A DNA stretch of 64,000 nt from Trebonia sp036501515 (GCA_036501515.1 DASYAD010000349.1:1-64000), one strand, 5' to 3'. Shown: positions 8,332 through 16,731, counted from the stretch's first letter. The notes: generated by a model not told the origin, from the letters alone. Numbers and translations are program-made.

Positions 8332-9183
8332 TTACAGGCTCAGGGACTGCGCGAGCCCGGTGAGCCGCCGCGGGTCCCCGGCGAAGTCGGCTGACTGGTC
8401 CAGGACGACATAGCGGTCGACGCCCGCGTCGCGGGCCGCTTCGATCTCGGCTGGGTCCGGCGGGCCCTGGTAGGTGATCTCCAGACAGCCCGGCGGGCGC
8501 CCCGCGAGCTCGGCCTCGCCCTTGGCCACGGCGATGAGCTCGCGCAGCCGTGCGGGTGTCACGGCCATGGGGAAGTAGCCGTCTGCCAGCCGCCCGGCCC
8601 GGCGGGCGGCTGCCTCAGAGGTGCCCGAGATGACGACCGGGATGCCGTCTGCGCCGGGTGCGGGGCTGCAGTGCACGTTCTCAAAGCAGACCGTCGGGCC
8701 GGCGAAGCTGCGCGGGCCCGGCTGCCACAGCTCGCGAAGGACCGCGATGTACTCTTCGGTGCGCCGGCCCCGGTCAGACCAGTTGCTGGCGAGGACGTCG
8801 TATTCCTCGCGCATCCAGCCGAGTCCGATGCCCAGGATGAGCCGGCCGCCGCTGAGCCGGGCCAGCGTCGCGGTCTCCTTGGCCAGCAGCACCGGGTTGC
8901 GCAGCGGGAGCAGCAGGACTCCGGTGCCCAGTTTGATCCGGCTCGTTGCGGCGGCCGCGAACGCGAGCCACATCAGCGGGTCTGGCCGCGGTATCGTCGG
9001 GTTGTTGCGGAGCCTGCCCTCAGCATTGAACGGGTAACGGGACGTGACGTGCGCCGGCACCACGACGTGCTCAGGCGGCCACAGCGACTCGAATCCGGCG
9101 TCCTCGGCCAGCCGCGCGACCCGCGCGAGCCCGTCCGGCTCGCATCCCGCCCCCACCTGGAGGCCCGCGATCCCGAAGCGCAT
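8332..9183 (-). CDS. LLM-class F420-dependent oxidoreductase
   Basis: 283-residue luciferase-like (beta/alpha)8 flavin/F420 enzyme. It carries FESLWPPEHVVVPAHV near the N-terminus, RIKLGTGVLLLPLRNPVLLA, SGGRLILGIGLGWMREEYDV, and the TIGR03619-like layout. Family members reduce or oxidise carbonyl, C=C or imine groups with F420H2/F420. The ATG (9181-9183) shares its A with the TGA of the upstream NTF2-like gene, so the two are coupled. An in-frame extension upstream lies inside that gene and was discarded. Third gene of the leftward operon driven by the box at 10413-10428. Confidence 0.82.
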   Translation of the reverse strand: MRFGIAGLQVGAGCEPDGLARVARLAEDAGFESLWPPEHVVVPAHVTSRYPFNAEGRLRNNPTIPRPDPLMWLAFAAAATSRIKLGTGVLLLPLRNPVLLAKETATLARLSGGRLILGIGLGWMREEYDVLASNWSDRGRRTEEYIAVLRELWQPGPRSFAGPTVCFENVHCSPAPGADGIPVVISGTSEAAARRAGRLADGYFPMAVTPARLRELIAVAKGEAELAGRPPGCLEITYQGPPDPAEIEAARDAGVDRYVVLDQSADFAGDPRRLTGLAQSLSL

Positions 9184-9770
9184 CACGGGGCCGCGTTTCC
9201 GGCGGCCGGTACTGCGCCCACGGCGGCCAGTCCCGCGCGCATGTGCTGGTGCGAGGCCTCGCTGCCGTCTAGGAGCCGGTTGGCCCGCCGGTAGATTTTC
9301 CATCCGTCGGGAGTGCGCGAGAACTCCAGGACGACCGCTGTCGCCCGCCAGACACGGAACGAGTCGGCGTCCTTGTCGTAGCGCAGCAGCTGTCCGTGGC
9401 ACACGGCGTAGGCCTTGTCGCCGTCGATACGGACGACCGGCATCGTCGCGAGGTGCGACGAGCCGCCGCGCATGATGTCACGGTGCAAGGGAAGCGAGGC
9501 GATCATCTCGGCCACCGCCGGCCCGCCCCGGAACATTTCAAGCTGGCTGTCGTACTCGGCGTCCTGGTGGTGCAGGGCCAGCACTACGTCGTCACTGCCG
9601 CTGTCGGCCGCCGGGCCGTAGGCCATCAGCAGCTGGTAGATGGCGAGCTGGTCTTCGGCCGCGGCCAGTCTCCGCTCGATGTCCGCTAGCCGCTGCAGCG
9701 TGTCGCGCGCCTGCGCCTGGAGTCCTTGTGCCTGCCGTGCTGCGGGCGGCGGCTCGGTGACCGGTGCCAT
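9183..9770 (-). CDS. NTF2/SnoaL-like protein with N-terminal coiled coil
   Basis: 195 residues. An N-terminal helical stretch (RQAQGLQAQARDTLQRLADI) precedes a SnoaL-like cone fold (DQLAIYQLLMAYG, HHQDAEYDSQLEMF, HLATMPVVRIDGDKAYAVCH, DGWKIYRRANRLLDGS). Such proteins are small hydratases, isomerases or beta-like subunits; no catalytic assignment is possible. ATG at 9768-9770 is preferred over the GTG one codon earlier because GGAG lies 5 bp upstream of it. Between a truncated flavoprotein gene and the LLM gene in one operon. Confidence 0.7.
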   Translation of the reverse strand: MAPVTEPPPAARQAQGLQAQARDTLQRLADIERRLAAAEDQLAIYQLLMAYGPAADSGSDDVVLALHHQDAEYDSQLEMFRGGPAVAEMIASLPLHRDIMRGGSSHLATMPVVRIDGDKAYAVCHGQLLRYDKDADSFRVWRATAVVLEFSRTPDGWKIYRRANRLLDGSEASHQHMRAGLAAVGAVPAAGNAAP

Positions 9771-9810
9771 CACTTCTCCTCGGTTGCTGGTTTCCTGGCT
9801 GCCTGGTGCC

Positions 9811-10389
9811 TTACGGGGTCTGGACCTGCACGAGGTCGGCGCGGCCGCTGACGAGGATCGTCTCGGCCTCTCCCATCGGCCTGGTCGTGCCCAGCCACGC
9901 GAACCGGTTCGGCCGCGCGCTCACCGTGGCTCCGGGCGCTACCAGCCCGCGGTTGCGGCTGCCGCTGCCGTCGGCGATCACCAGCAGGTCCGCGCCCGCG
10001 TACTCGGCGGCGCCGGCCGGCCTGCCGTAATCGATCTGGACGCCGAGCCCGCTCGCGCGGCGGCGCAGCAGCTGGATCAGGCGATGGCGCGAGCAGCCCG
10101 CGAAAGCATGGCCGGAGAACCGGAACTCCTGCCCCCGCACATGAAAGGCCACGTCATCCCAGGGCCTTAGCAGTTCCTCAAGTCCGGCCCGCGACACGGG
10201 ATCGGCCTCGGCCAGCTTGCGCAGCGTCGCCTCGTGAAACGCGACACCGAAGCCGAAGGTCTCCTGCCCGGCCGGATACCGCTCGAGGACCCGCAGGGTG
10301 ACCGACGGCAGTGCCAGTCGGAGCTGGATGGCGGCATACAGGCCGCCGGGGCCGCCCCCGATGACTACAGCGTCGCGGATGTCATGCAC
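9811..10389 (-). CDS. Truncated FAD monooxygenase, salicylyl-CoA 5-hydroxylase-like N-terminus
   Basis: 192 residues with a Rossmann FAD site GGGPGGLYAAIQLRLALP, then FGFGVAFHEATLRKLAEADP, WDDVAFHVRGQEF, SGHAFAGCSRHRLIQLLRRR, ADLLVIADGSGSRNR and FAWLGTTRP. These match the N-terminal half of aromatic acyl-CoA hydroxylases of the salicylyl-CoA 5-hydroxylase group (about 400 residues or longer). Homology ends soon after FAWLGT and the protein stops, so the substrate-binding half is missing and activity is doubtful. The GTG start coincides exactly with the predicted +1 of the box at 10413-10428 (leaderless). Could be a pseudogene or a 5' gene piece still transcribed as operon head. Confidence 0.7.
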   Translation of the reverse strand: MHDIRDAVVIGGGPGGLYAAIQLRLALPSVTLRVLERYPAGQETFGFGVAFHEATLRKLAEADPVSRAGLEELLRPWDDVAFHVRGQEFRFSGHAFAGCSRHRLIQLLRRRASGLGVQIDYGRPAGAAEYAGADLLVIADGSGSRNRGLVAPGATVSARPNRFAWLGTTRPMGEAETILVSGRADLVQVQTP

Positions 10390-10395
10390 CCGCTC

Positions 10396-10473
10396 AGCCT
10401 GGTGCCCGCATCGTGACCGCCGCCGTTACCCGGCGTCCGGTAACGGCGGCGGTAATCGGGCGGTGCGCAGATT
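10396..10473. promoter_or_regulatory. Divergent composite promoter B
   Basis: Leftward box GTGA 10413-10416 and GTTA 10425-10428 with -10-like CAGGCT (minus strand) at 10396-10401. Rightward box TAAC 10441-10444 and TAAT 10453-10456 with CAGATT at 10468-10473. The 12-bp centre gives the same 44-bp layout as promoter A. Predicted leftward +1 is the first base of the GTG at 10389. Confidence 0.8.
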
Positions 10474-10524
10474 CGGTATCGGCGGGCAGTCGGCCGCGCG
10501 TCAGCGCCGAGCGGGAGGCACCAC

Positions 10525-11322
10525 GTGAGCGTTCAGGATGACTCCGGACTCCCCGGCGGCTTTCTCGCCCGGACCTTCGGGCTGGCGGGGCTCACCGCCG
10601 TGGTCACCGGTGCCCGCCGGGGCATCGGCGGCGCTACGGCGCTGGCGCTGGCCGACGCGGGCGCGGACGTGGTGCTCTGGGGTCGCACCGCGCGCGGACT
10701 GGACGAGGTGGCCCGGCAAGTCCGCGAAAGGGGAAGATCCGCTGCCGTCGTCACCGCGGACCTGGCTGACCCGGGCGAGGCGCGCCGGGTGGCCGCCGTC
10801 GTCGCCGCCGACTACCAGGTTGACCTGCTCGTCAACAACGCGGCGGTGAACAGGCGCGGACCCGCCGCCGAGCTCGCGTTCGCTGACTGGCGACAGGTCC
10901 TCGCCACCGACCTCGACGCCGCGTTCGTGCTCGGCCAGGAGTTCGGCAGGCCGATGCTCCAGCGCGGCCACGGGCGCATCGTGAACGTGGTGTCGCTGCT
11001 CGCCTACCAAGGTGGCAGCCGGCTAGCCGCCTACGCCGCTGCCAAGAGCGGGCTGGCCGGTCTCACCCGGGCGATGGCCAGCGAATGGGCCGACCGGGGA
11101 GTGACCGTCAACGCGGTGTGCCCGGGCTATATCGACACTCGCAGCACCGGGCCGCTACGCGACGACCCGGTGCGCGAGCCGCGGATCCGGGCCAGCATTC
11201 CAGCCCGCCGGTGGGGTACCGAGCCGGAGGTGGCGGCAGCGATCGTGTACCTGTGCTCGCCTGCCGCCGCGTACGTGAACGGTCACGTCCTCGTTGTCGA
11301 CGGCGGCTGCCTGATCCAGTGA
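10525..11322 (+). CDS. SDR-family oxidoreductase
   Basis: 265 residues, classical short-chain dehydrogenase with TGARRGIGG cofactor loop, NNAAVN, catalytic Ser (VNVVSLLAY), YAAAKSG (Tyr and Lys) and the C-terminal VNGHVLVVDGG. Interconverts an alcohol and ketone with NAD(P). In this setting a hydroxyacyl-CoA or dihydrodiol dehydrogenase is plausible but not shown. GTG start with GGGAGG 6 bp upstream. Single gene of the rightward unit from promoter B (predicted 45-nt leader), convergent with the SnoaL-like gene. Confidence 0.85.
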   Translation: MSVQDDSGLPGGFLARTFGLAGLTAVVTGARRGIGGATALALADAGADVVLWGRTARGLDEVARQVRERGRSAAVVTADLADPGEARRVAAVVAADYQVDLLVNNAAVNRRGPAAELAFADWRQVLATDLDAAFVLGQEFGRPMLQRGHGRIVNVVSLLAYQGGSRLAAYAAAKSGLAGLTRAMASEWADRGVTVNAVCPGYIDTRSTGPLRDDPVREPRIRASIPARRWGTEPEVAAAIVYLCSPAAAYVNGHVLVVDGGCLIQ

Positions 11323-11342
11323 CCGGGGCCAGGCGCGGGCGG

Positions 11343-11765
11343 TCACGCGTCCCGGGCGGACCGGACCGCGCCCACCGTGAGCGAGGCCGGCGTCGGCTCC
11401 GGGGAGCCCTTCCGGTACTGGTCGATCTTGACGATGAGCCCGTCACCGTCCAGCTCGTGCCACTTGAGGCAGTGCAGCCGTACCCGCTCCCTGCCCGGCT
11501 GCCGCAGCGTCTCCACGGTCTGCGCGCAGGCGAACCGGCCGTCAGGGGAGTAGAAGATGCCGACGATCTCCATCGAGTGGTCTTCGAAGGTGCCGATGAC
11601 CTCCGCGACGAACCGCACGTACCGATCCCGGCCGCGTACGGTGTCGTCGTCGAAGTCCGAGCGGATGCCCATGCGCACCACGTCCAGGGACAGGGTCGAT
11701 TCCAGCTTCGCCCAGTCGTGGCCGTGGACGGCCTCGTAATACTCCCGCACGACATCCCGCTTCAT
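11343..11765 (-). CDS. SnoaL/NTF2-like protein
   Basis: 140 residues of the SnoaL-like fold (REYYEAVHGHDWAKLESTL, DDTVRGRDRYVRFVAEVIG, LKWHELDGDGLIVKIDQYRK). Family members act as small hydratases, isomerases or ligand binders; function here unknown. ATG at 11763-11765 is preceded by GGAGG. It lies 13 bp after the epoxide-hydrolase-type gene as the last member of the leftward operon from promoter C. Confidence 0.75.
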   Translation of the reverse strand: MKRDVVREYYEAVHGHDWAKLESTLSLDVVRMGIRSDFDDDTVRGRDRYVRFVAEVIGTFEDHSMEIVGIFYSPDGRFACAQTVETLRQPGRERVRLHCLKWHELDGDGLIVKIDQYRKGSPEPTPASLTVGAVRSARDA

Positions 11766-11778
11766 GGTGCCCTCCTGA

Positions 11779-12927
11779 TCACTGCCGGCCGGGCTGCGGG
11801 CGCAGCGGCCGGAAAAACGCACGCACGTCCTCGGCGAGGAGTTCGGGCTGCTCGAGGGCGGCGAAGTGGCCGCCGCGGTCCATGTCGGTCCACCGGCGCA
11901 CGTCGAGGAACCGCTCCACGTACGCCCGGACCGGCGGCGACGTCTCGGCCGGGAACAGCGCGCAGCCCGCGGGCACCGGCACCCGCTGCGTCCAGGGCCT
12001 GCGGCCGTGCTCGCGGTACAGCCGCATCGACGGGCCGATCGTATTGGTCACCCAGTAGATCGTGATGATCGTCAGCAGGTCGTCCCGGTCGACAGCCTGG
12101 TACAGATCGCCGCCGCAGTCGCTCCACTCCCGGTACTTCTCGCTGATCCAGGCGGCCAGCCCCGCCGGCGAGTCTGACAGGCCGAACGCCGGCGTTTGCG
12201 GCCGGGTGGACTGCAGGTGCAAGTAGGCGAGGCCGTCCGCGGCGAATGCCCGCCCGGCTGCCAGCGCCTCGCGTTCGCGCGGGCCGAGGGCGGCGGCGTC
12301 GAAGTCCGGCGGCGGCGAGATGAAGGCAGGAAAGTTGAGATGGATGCCGGCCACCTGACCGGGCGCGGTCACGGCGACCTGCGCCGCGATGCGCGAGCCC
12401 CAGTCGCCACCCTGGGCGCCGTACCGCTCGTACCCGAGGTCGGCCATCAGGGCGGCGAACGCCGCGGCGACGGCCGCGGGGCCGCAGCCGGGTGCCCTGG
12501 GTACCGCCGACCAGCCGTAACCGGGCAATGAGGGGATGACGACGTGGAAGGCGTCCCGCCGGTCTCCCCCGTATGCGGCGGGGTCGGTCAGCATCGGGAG
12601 AATCCGGTGAAATTCCCAGAACGACCCCGGCCATCCGTGGATGAGCAGGAGAGGCATGGCGTCCGGCTCGGCCGACCGTGCGTGCACGACGTGCAGCTCG
12701 CGGCCGCCGGCCGTGACCGTGAACTGGGGCAGCGCGTTGATCAGGGTTTCCTGTTTGCGCCAGTCGAAGCCGTCGCGCCAGTACGCCAGCAGGTCGTGCA
12801 GGAAGGCGTCGCCGGCGCCGTCCGCCCAGGGCGCGGCTGGCGACGGTGGCGGGAGCCTGGTCTGCGAAAGCCGCCGTCGCAAGTCGAGCAGGACGTCACC
12901 GGGAACGTCGACACGGAAGGGCGTCAC
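11779..12927 (-). CDS. Epoxide hydrolase (EHN-domain alpha/beta hydrolase)
   Basis: 382 residues. The N-terminal EHN cap (VDVPGDVLLDLRRRLSQTRL; WRKQETLINALPQF) is followed by an alpha/beta hydrolase with oxyanion motif HGWPGS, nucleophile elbow GGDWGS (Asp) and the catalytic-His segment GGHFAALEQPE. This layout is that of juvenile-hormone-type/microsomal epoxide hydrolases that open epoxides to diols. GTG start overlaps the DUF35 stop by 4 bp. An epoxide intermediate in the pathway is suggested but not proven. Confidence 0.85.
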   Translation of the reverse strand: MTPFRVDVPGDVLLDLRRRLSQTRLPPPSPAAPWADGAGDAFLHDLLAYWRDGFDWRKQETLINALPQFTVTAGGRELHVVHARSAEPDAMPLLLIHGWPGSFWEFHRILPMLTDPAAYGGDRRDAFHVVIPSLPGYGWSAVPRAPGCGPAAVAAAFAALMADLGYERYGAQGGDWGSRIAAQVAVTAPGQVAGIHLNFPAFISPPPDFDAAALGPREREALAAGRAFAADGLAYLHLQSTRPQTPAFGLSDSPAGLAAWISEKYREWSDCGGDLYQAVDRDDLLTIITIYWVTNTIGPSMRLYREHGRRPWTQRVPVPAGCALFPAETSPPVRAYVERFLDVRRWTDMDRGGHFAALEQPELLAEDVRAFFRPLRPQPGRQ

Positions 12928-13322
12928 CGGAGGAGGCGGAACCGCGGCAGCGTGACCGTTCCCTCGTCGTCGAAGAACACCTCGACGGGCAGCCCGATGC
13001 GCACGTCCCCGGTGTCCTCGGGGGGCAGGTCGGTGACCATGCGGACGCCCTCCTCCAGTTCCACCGTCGCCACGGCGTAGGGGGCCTTATCACCCCAGAA
13101 GGGGTGGAACGGGCGGTGGGTGACCGTGAACGTGTAGATCGTTCCCCGGCCGCTGACCTGAGTCCAGCTCCAGGTCGCGCTAAGGCACTCGGGGCAGCGC
13201 AGCTGCGGGTAGTGCCGGTACCGGCCGCATTCGCAGCGCTGGATCACCAGCTCGCGGCGTCGGGCCGCGTCCCAGAACCCGGCGGTGAGCGGGTTGGGCG
13301 GCGGCATCGGGCGCTCGGTCAT
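12924..13322 (-). CDS. DUF35 OB-fold / zinc-ribbon acyl-CoA-associated protein
   Basis: 132 residues: zinc ribbon with CxC and CxxC pairs (QRCECGRY ... LRCPECLS), then an OB-fold (GRGTIYTFTVTHRPFHPFW, PYAVATVELEEGVRMVTDL, IGLPVEVFF). DUF35 proteins form complexes with thiolase-fold partners, e.g. ChsH2 with the Ltp2 aldolase, or BbsA with BbsB. Its ATG shares one base with the stop of the thiolase-fold gene just upstream, which strongly suggests such a complex. Confidence 0.85.
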   Translation of the reverse strand: MTERPMPPPNPLTAGFWDAARRRELVIQRCECGRYRHYPQLRCPECLSATWSWTQVSGRGTIYTFTVTHRPFHPFWGDKAPYAVATVELEEGVRMVTDLPPEDTGDVRIGLPVEVFFDDEGTVTLPRFRLLR

Positions 13323-14488
13323 TACTCCCCTTTCTCCAGTACGAGGACGGTGCCCTCGAAGAAGTTGCCCTCGTTGACCGCCACGACGTTGGCGCAGCCG
13401 GGGATCTGGCGGGCGGGCTCGACGGTGCGCCGCAGCTGGCGGACACCCTCGATCACGTGGTTGACGCCGGAGACGTGCCCCTCGGACAGCGCACCGCCGT
13501 GCGGGTTGACGGGAAGCGGGCCGCCGAGTCGAATGTTGCCGTCGCCGACAAACGGCCCGCCCTCGCCGGGCTTGACGACGCCGATGGCCTCGAGTGCGGC
13601 GATGACGTACCAGGTGAAACCCTCGTGGATGAGGACGGTGTCCGCGTCCGCGACGGTGGTGCCGGACATCGCGAACGCCCGCGCCGCGGCCACTTGCAGG
13701 CTCTCCACGATCGTCATGTCCGGTTTCTGGGTGACCGAGGTGGGGACGTTGGCGTGCGACTCGCCGATGCCGGCGATCAGCGCCTGGCCCTTGCCGAGGG
13801 ACCGGGCCCGGTCGGCGCTGGTGACTACCAGGGCGCCTGCGCCGTCGGACTCCAGGGAGCAGTCCAGCAGCCGGAACGGGCTCGTGATCATCCGGGACGC
13901 CTGGTGGTCGGCCAGGGTCATCGGCTTGCCGTGCATCAGGGCCTGCGGGTTGAGGTTGGCGTTGGCGCGGCAGGAGACGGCGACGTGCCCGAGCTGCTCG
14001 CCGGTGGTGCCGTACTGGTGCATGTGCCGCATGGCGGCCTGGGCGAACCACTGAGCGGCCCCCATGTTGCCGTAGGGCTGCTCGAATTCCGCCACGGTCG
14101 CCTGGACGTGCTCCACGACACCGCGCCCGGTCGAGATCCGCTCCCCTGAGTAGCCGCGCCGACCGGCCGGGACGAGGACGCAGGACGCCACGCCTGCCTC
14201 GACGGCCAGGCAGGCGCTCTGGATGGACGACAGCAGGCTGGCGCCGCCCATGTGCGCGCTCGGCGCGAAAGACACGTTCTTCAGGCCGAGGTTGAGTATG
14301 AACTCGTCGGCACTGCGGCCGGCCGGCGCGCTCGGCAGTACGCCGTCCACGTCGGCAGGTGCCAGCCCCGCGTCGGCCAGTGCGGCGAGCGACGCCTCCA
14401 GGTGCAGTTCCAGTGTCGACTTGCTGGTCCCGCGGGTGTAGGCGGTGTTGCCGATACCCGCGATGGCGCACTTCCTGGCCCGGCTCAC
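13322..14488 (-). CDS. Thiolase-fold protein without the usual nucleophilic Cys (Ltp2-like)
   Basis: 388 residues of the SCP-2 thiolase superfamily (AIAGIGNTAYTRG at the start, GLAPADVDGV, RMITSPFRLLDCSLESDGAG, LIHEGFTWYVIAALEAIG, NPHGGALSEGHVSG, catalytic-His region). At the N-terminal site where thiolases carry CxSG the sequence reads HMGGASLLSSI, with no Cys. Loss of that Cys is typical of non-thiolytic members such as the steroid side-chain retro-aldolase Ltp2, which works with a DUF35 partner, as found immediately downstream here. A retro-aldol cleavage of a beta-hydroxyacyl-CoA is therefore inferred. A close paralogue lies at 51845. Confidence 0.82.
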   Translation of the reverse strand: MSRARKCAIAGIGNTAYTRGTSKSTLELHLEASLAALADAGLAPADVDGVLPSAPAGRSADEFILNLGLKNVSFAPSAHMGGASLLSSIQSACLAVEAGVASCVLVPAGRRGYSGERISTGRGVVEHVQATVAEFEQPYGNMGAAQWFAQAAMRHMHQYGTTGEQLGHVAVSCRANANLNPQALMHGKPMTLADHQASRMITSPFRLLDCSLESDGAGALVVTSADRARSLGKGQALIAGIGESHANVPTSVTQKPDMTIVESLQVAAARAFAMSGTTVADADTVLIHEGFTWYVIAALEAIGVVKPGEGGPFVGDGNIRLGGPLPVNPHGGALSEGHVSGVNHVIEGVRQLRRTVEPARQIPGCANVVAVNEGNFFEGTVLVLEKGE

Positions 14489-15888
14489 CGGGCCGCCTCC
14501 GTTGCGACGGCCGGCCGGGACGAGGCGGCCGAGCGCCCGGCGATCCGGCCGAAAATCAGCGCGCTGCCGATCGCGTTGCCGCCGCCCGCGTACTGGGGGC
14601 CGATCACGTTGCCGGTGACCTCGCCCGCCGCGTACAGGCCCGGGATCGGGTCGCCGTCGCCGGCGCTGAGCACCCGGGCCCGGGCGTCGATGCGCGGACC
14701 GTAACCGGTGAGGGCGACGACGGCCGGCCAGAGCCTGACCGCGTAATACGGCGGCGCCGTCAGCGGGACGAGCCCGCTAACCTTCCCGAACTCGGTATCG
14801 TGCCCAGCGGCGCAAGACTCGTTGTAGCGGCGTACCGTGCCCTGCAGGACCCTGCCCGGCACGCCGATGGCGGCGGCCAGCTCCTCGATGGTGCCGGCCG
14901 TTGGCACCCGGCCGTCCGCGGCCGCGGGGAGCAGCGTGCCGGCGGTCCAGGCACCGCTCCCCCAGGCGCTGTGCGGGTCCGCTTTCGCCGACCGCACCAG
15001 CTGGTCGTCGAGTATGACATGGGCCGGGGAGTGCTTGAGGGCGAGCGGGGTGATCACGCCGTAGGGTCCGCTCTCGTCCACGAACCGGCGGCCGTCCCGG
15101 CCGATGATCACCAGCCAGGCCGGCGGGTACGGCTCGATCTCCCGGACGAGACCGGAGGTGAACAGGAGGTCGCCGTGATTCACCCCGGCGGCGTCGGCGC
15201 CCGCGCTCAGCGCCAGGGCCAGGCCGTCGCCGCGGGCGGTCGCGGCGGCCGGGGACCAGGTCCGCTCCGGGTCGGCGTCGGGGAAGTACTGCCGCAGGAG
15301 GCTTGGACTGGCCCCGAATCCGCCCGTGGCCAGGATCACCGCGCCGCCGGTCACCTCTTCGCGGCCGGCGCGGATCCGGTGGGCGCCGCCCTCGCGGCCG
15401 AGGTCGAGCCGATCCGCTCGCTGGCCGAACGCGAAGTCCACGCCGAGCGAGCGGGCCCGGCGGTACAGGGCGTCGACGTACGCCTGGCCGCCGCCGACCG
15501 GCCGGTGCGAGCGCGGGGCGGCCTCGCGTCCGGCCCGGTAGAGTCCCTCGGGAAGGTAGCGGACACCCAGGCTCTGCAGCCACTGGAAGGTGGGCAGCGC
15601 CGCGTCGCAGAACCCCCGGACGACGGCCGGCTCGACATCCCAGCGGTTGAACGTCAGGTAGTAGTCGAAGAACGCGTCAGCGGTGTCCCCCGGATAGCCG
15701 AGCGCGGCCTGGACGTCGGTGCCGGCCGCCATGAAGCTGCCGCCGGCCAGCGCGGTGGAGCCGCCCGGCTTGTCGGCGGCCTCGATCGCCAGCACGCTGG
15801 CCCCGTCCTCGGCGGCGGTGAGCGCGGCGGCCAGGCCGGCGCCGCCCGCCCCGATGACGACGACGTCGTAGTCCGGTTCTTCACTCAT
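14485..15888 (-). CDS. FAD-dependent dehydrogenase, KstD/fumarate-reductase family
   Basis: 467 residues. N-terminal FAD site VVVIGAGGAGLAAALTAAEDG, KPGGSTALAGGSFMAAG, mid-protein ATGGFGASPSLLRQYFP, C-terminal PIPGLYAAGEVTGNVIGPQYAGGGNAIG. The family includes 3-ketosteroid-delta1-dehydrogenases and fumarate-reductase-like flavoproteins; it would introduce or remove a C=C next to a carbonyl. ATG at 15886-15888 lies one base after the predicted +1 of the leftward box of promoter C, so the mRNA is almost leaderless. Overlaps the thiolase-fold gene by 4 bp. Confidence 0.85.
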   Translation of the reverse strand: MSEEPDYDVVVIGAGGAGLAAALTAAEDGASVLAIEAADKPGGSTALAGGSFMAAGTDVQAALGYPGDTADAFFDYYLTFNRWDVEPAVVRGFCDAALPTFQWLQSLGVRYLPEGLYRAGREAAPRSHRPVGGGQAYVDALYRRARSLGVDFAFGQRADRLDLGREGGAHRIRAGREEVTGGAVILATGGFGASPSLLRQYFPDADPERTWSPAAATARGDGLALALSAGADAAGVNHGDLLFTSGLVREIEPYPPAWLVIIGRDGRRFVDESGPYGVITPLALKHSPAHVILDDQLVRSAKADPHSAWGSGAWTAGTLLPAAADGRVPTAGTIEELAAAIGVPGRVLQGTVRRYNESCAAGHDTEFGKVSGLVPLTAPPYYAVRLWPAVVALTGYGPRIDARARVLSAGDGDPIPGLYAAGEVTGNVIGPQYAGGGNAIGSALIFGRIAGRSAASSRPAVATEAAR

Positions 15889-15895
15889 GCCGGCT

Positions 15896-15977
15896 ACTGT
15901 CGCCCGGCCGCCGTTACCTGTCCCGTCACCTGGGCGGCGGCCGCATAACGACGGTGGTAATGAGGCCAGGTGAGCAT
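15896..15977. promoter_or_regulatory. Divergent composite promoter C
   Basis: Leftward box GTTA 15913-15916 and GTCA 15925-15928 with GACAGT (minus strand) at 15896-15901, predicted +1 15889. Rightward box TAAC 15946-15949 and TAAT 15958-15961 with GAGCAT at 15972-15977 (10-bp spacing), predicted +1 15984. Boxes 17 bp apart. Confidence 0.75.
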
Positions 15978-15984
15978 AGTGGCC

Positions 15985-16731
15985 ATGAACGGGAAGATCC
16001 TCGCCGTTACCGGTGGTGCCTCCGGGATCGGGCTCGCCACCGCCCTGCTCGCCGCGCGGTCCGGCGCGGCCGGCATCCTCCTCGCCGACCGCGACGCCGG
16101 GGCGGCCGCCGCCGCCGCGCGAGCGATCGGGGCACTCGGCTGCCCGGCAGCGGCACTGACGGCCGACGTGACGACCCAGGGCGCGCCGGACGAGGTCACC
16201 GCCGCTGCCGTCGGCCGGTTCGGGCGGCTCGACTGCGCCGTCAACGCCGCGGGGGTCGAAGGCGGCGAGCATCCGCTGGACGCCTGCACGGACGATGAAT
16301 TCGATGCCGTCATGGACGTCAACGTCCGCGGCCTGTTCCAGTGCATGCGGGCCCAGCTGCGCCAGATGTACCGGCAGGGGTCCGGCTCGATCGTGAACAT
16401 CGCGTCGGCTTCCGTCTTCGGCGTCCACCCTGGCCTCGGCGCCTACGTGACGTCGAAGGCGGCAGTCCTCGCCCTGTCGAAGGTCGCAGCGAAGGAAGCC
16501 GGCCCCCACGGCGTCCGTGTCAACGCGCTGTGCCCCGGCCTGACCGACACCCCGATGCTCCGCGAGTCGCTCGGAACCAGGCCCCTGACGGCCAGCATCG
16601 CGGAGCGGATCGCGCTGGGCCGGATCGGCGCGGCGGAGGAACTGGCTGAGGCCGCCGTCTGGCTGTGCTCGGACCTGTCGTCGTTCACCACCGGCGCCAG
16701 CCTGGTCGTGGACGGCGGCCGGACCGGCTGA
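15985..16731 (+). CDS. SDR-family oxidoreductase
   Basis: 248 residues: TGGASGIGLATALLAA, NAAGVEGGEHPLDA, IVNIASASVFG (Ser), YVTSKAAVLAL (Tyr, Lys), VNALCPGLTDTPML, C-terminal LVVDGGRTG. NAD(P)-dependent alcohol/ketone interconversion. I use the ATG at 15985 because the fold begins two residues later and the predicted +1 is one base upstream; the GTG at 15970 would lie within the promoter. Single-gene unit opposite the KstD-like operon. Confidence 0.85.
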   Translation: MNGKILAVTGGASGIGLATALLAARSGAAGILLADRDAGAAAAAARAIGALGCPAAALTADVTTQGAPDEVTAAAVGRFGRLDCAVNAAGVEGGEHPLDACTDDEFDAVMDVNVRGLFQCMRAQLRQMYRQGSGSIVNIASASVFGVHPGLGAYVTSKAAVLALSKVAAKEAGPHGVRVNALCPGLTDTPMLRESLGTRPLTASIAERIALGRIGAAEELAEAAVWLCSDLSSFTTGASLVVDGGRTG

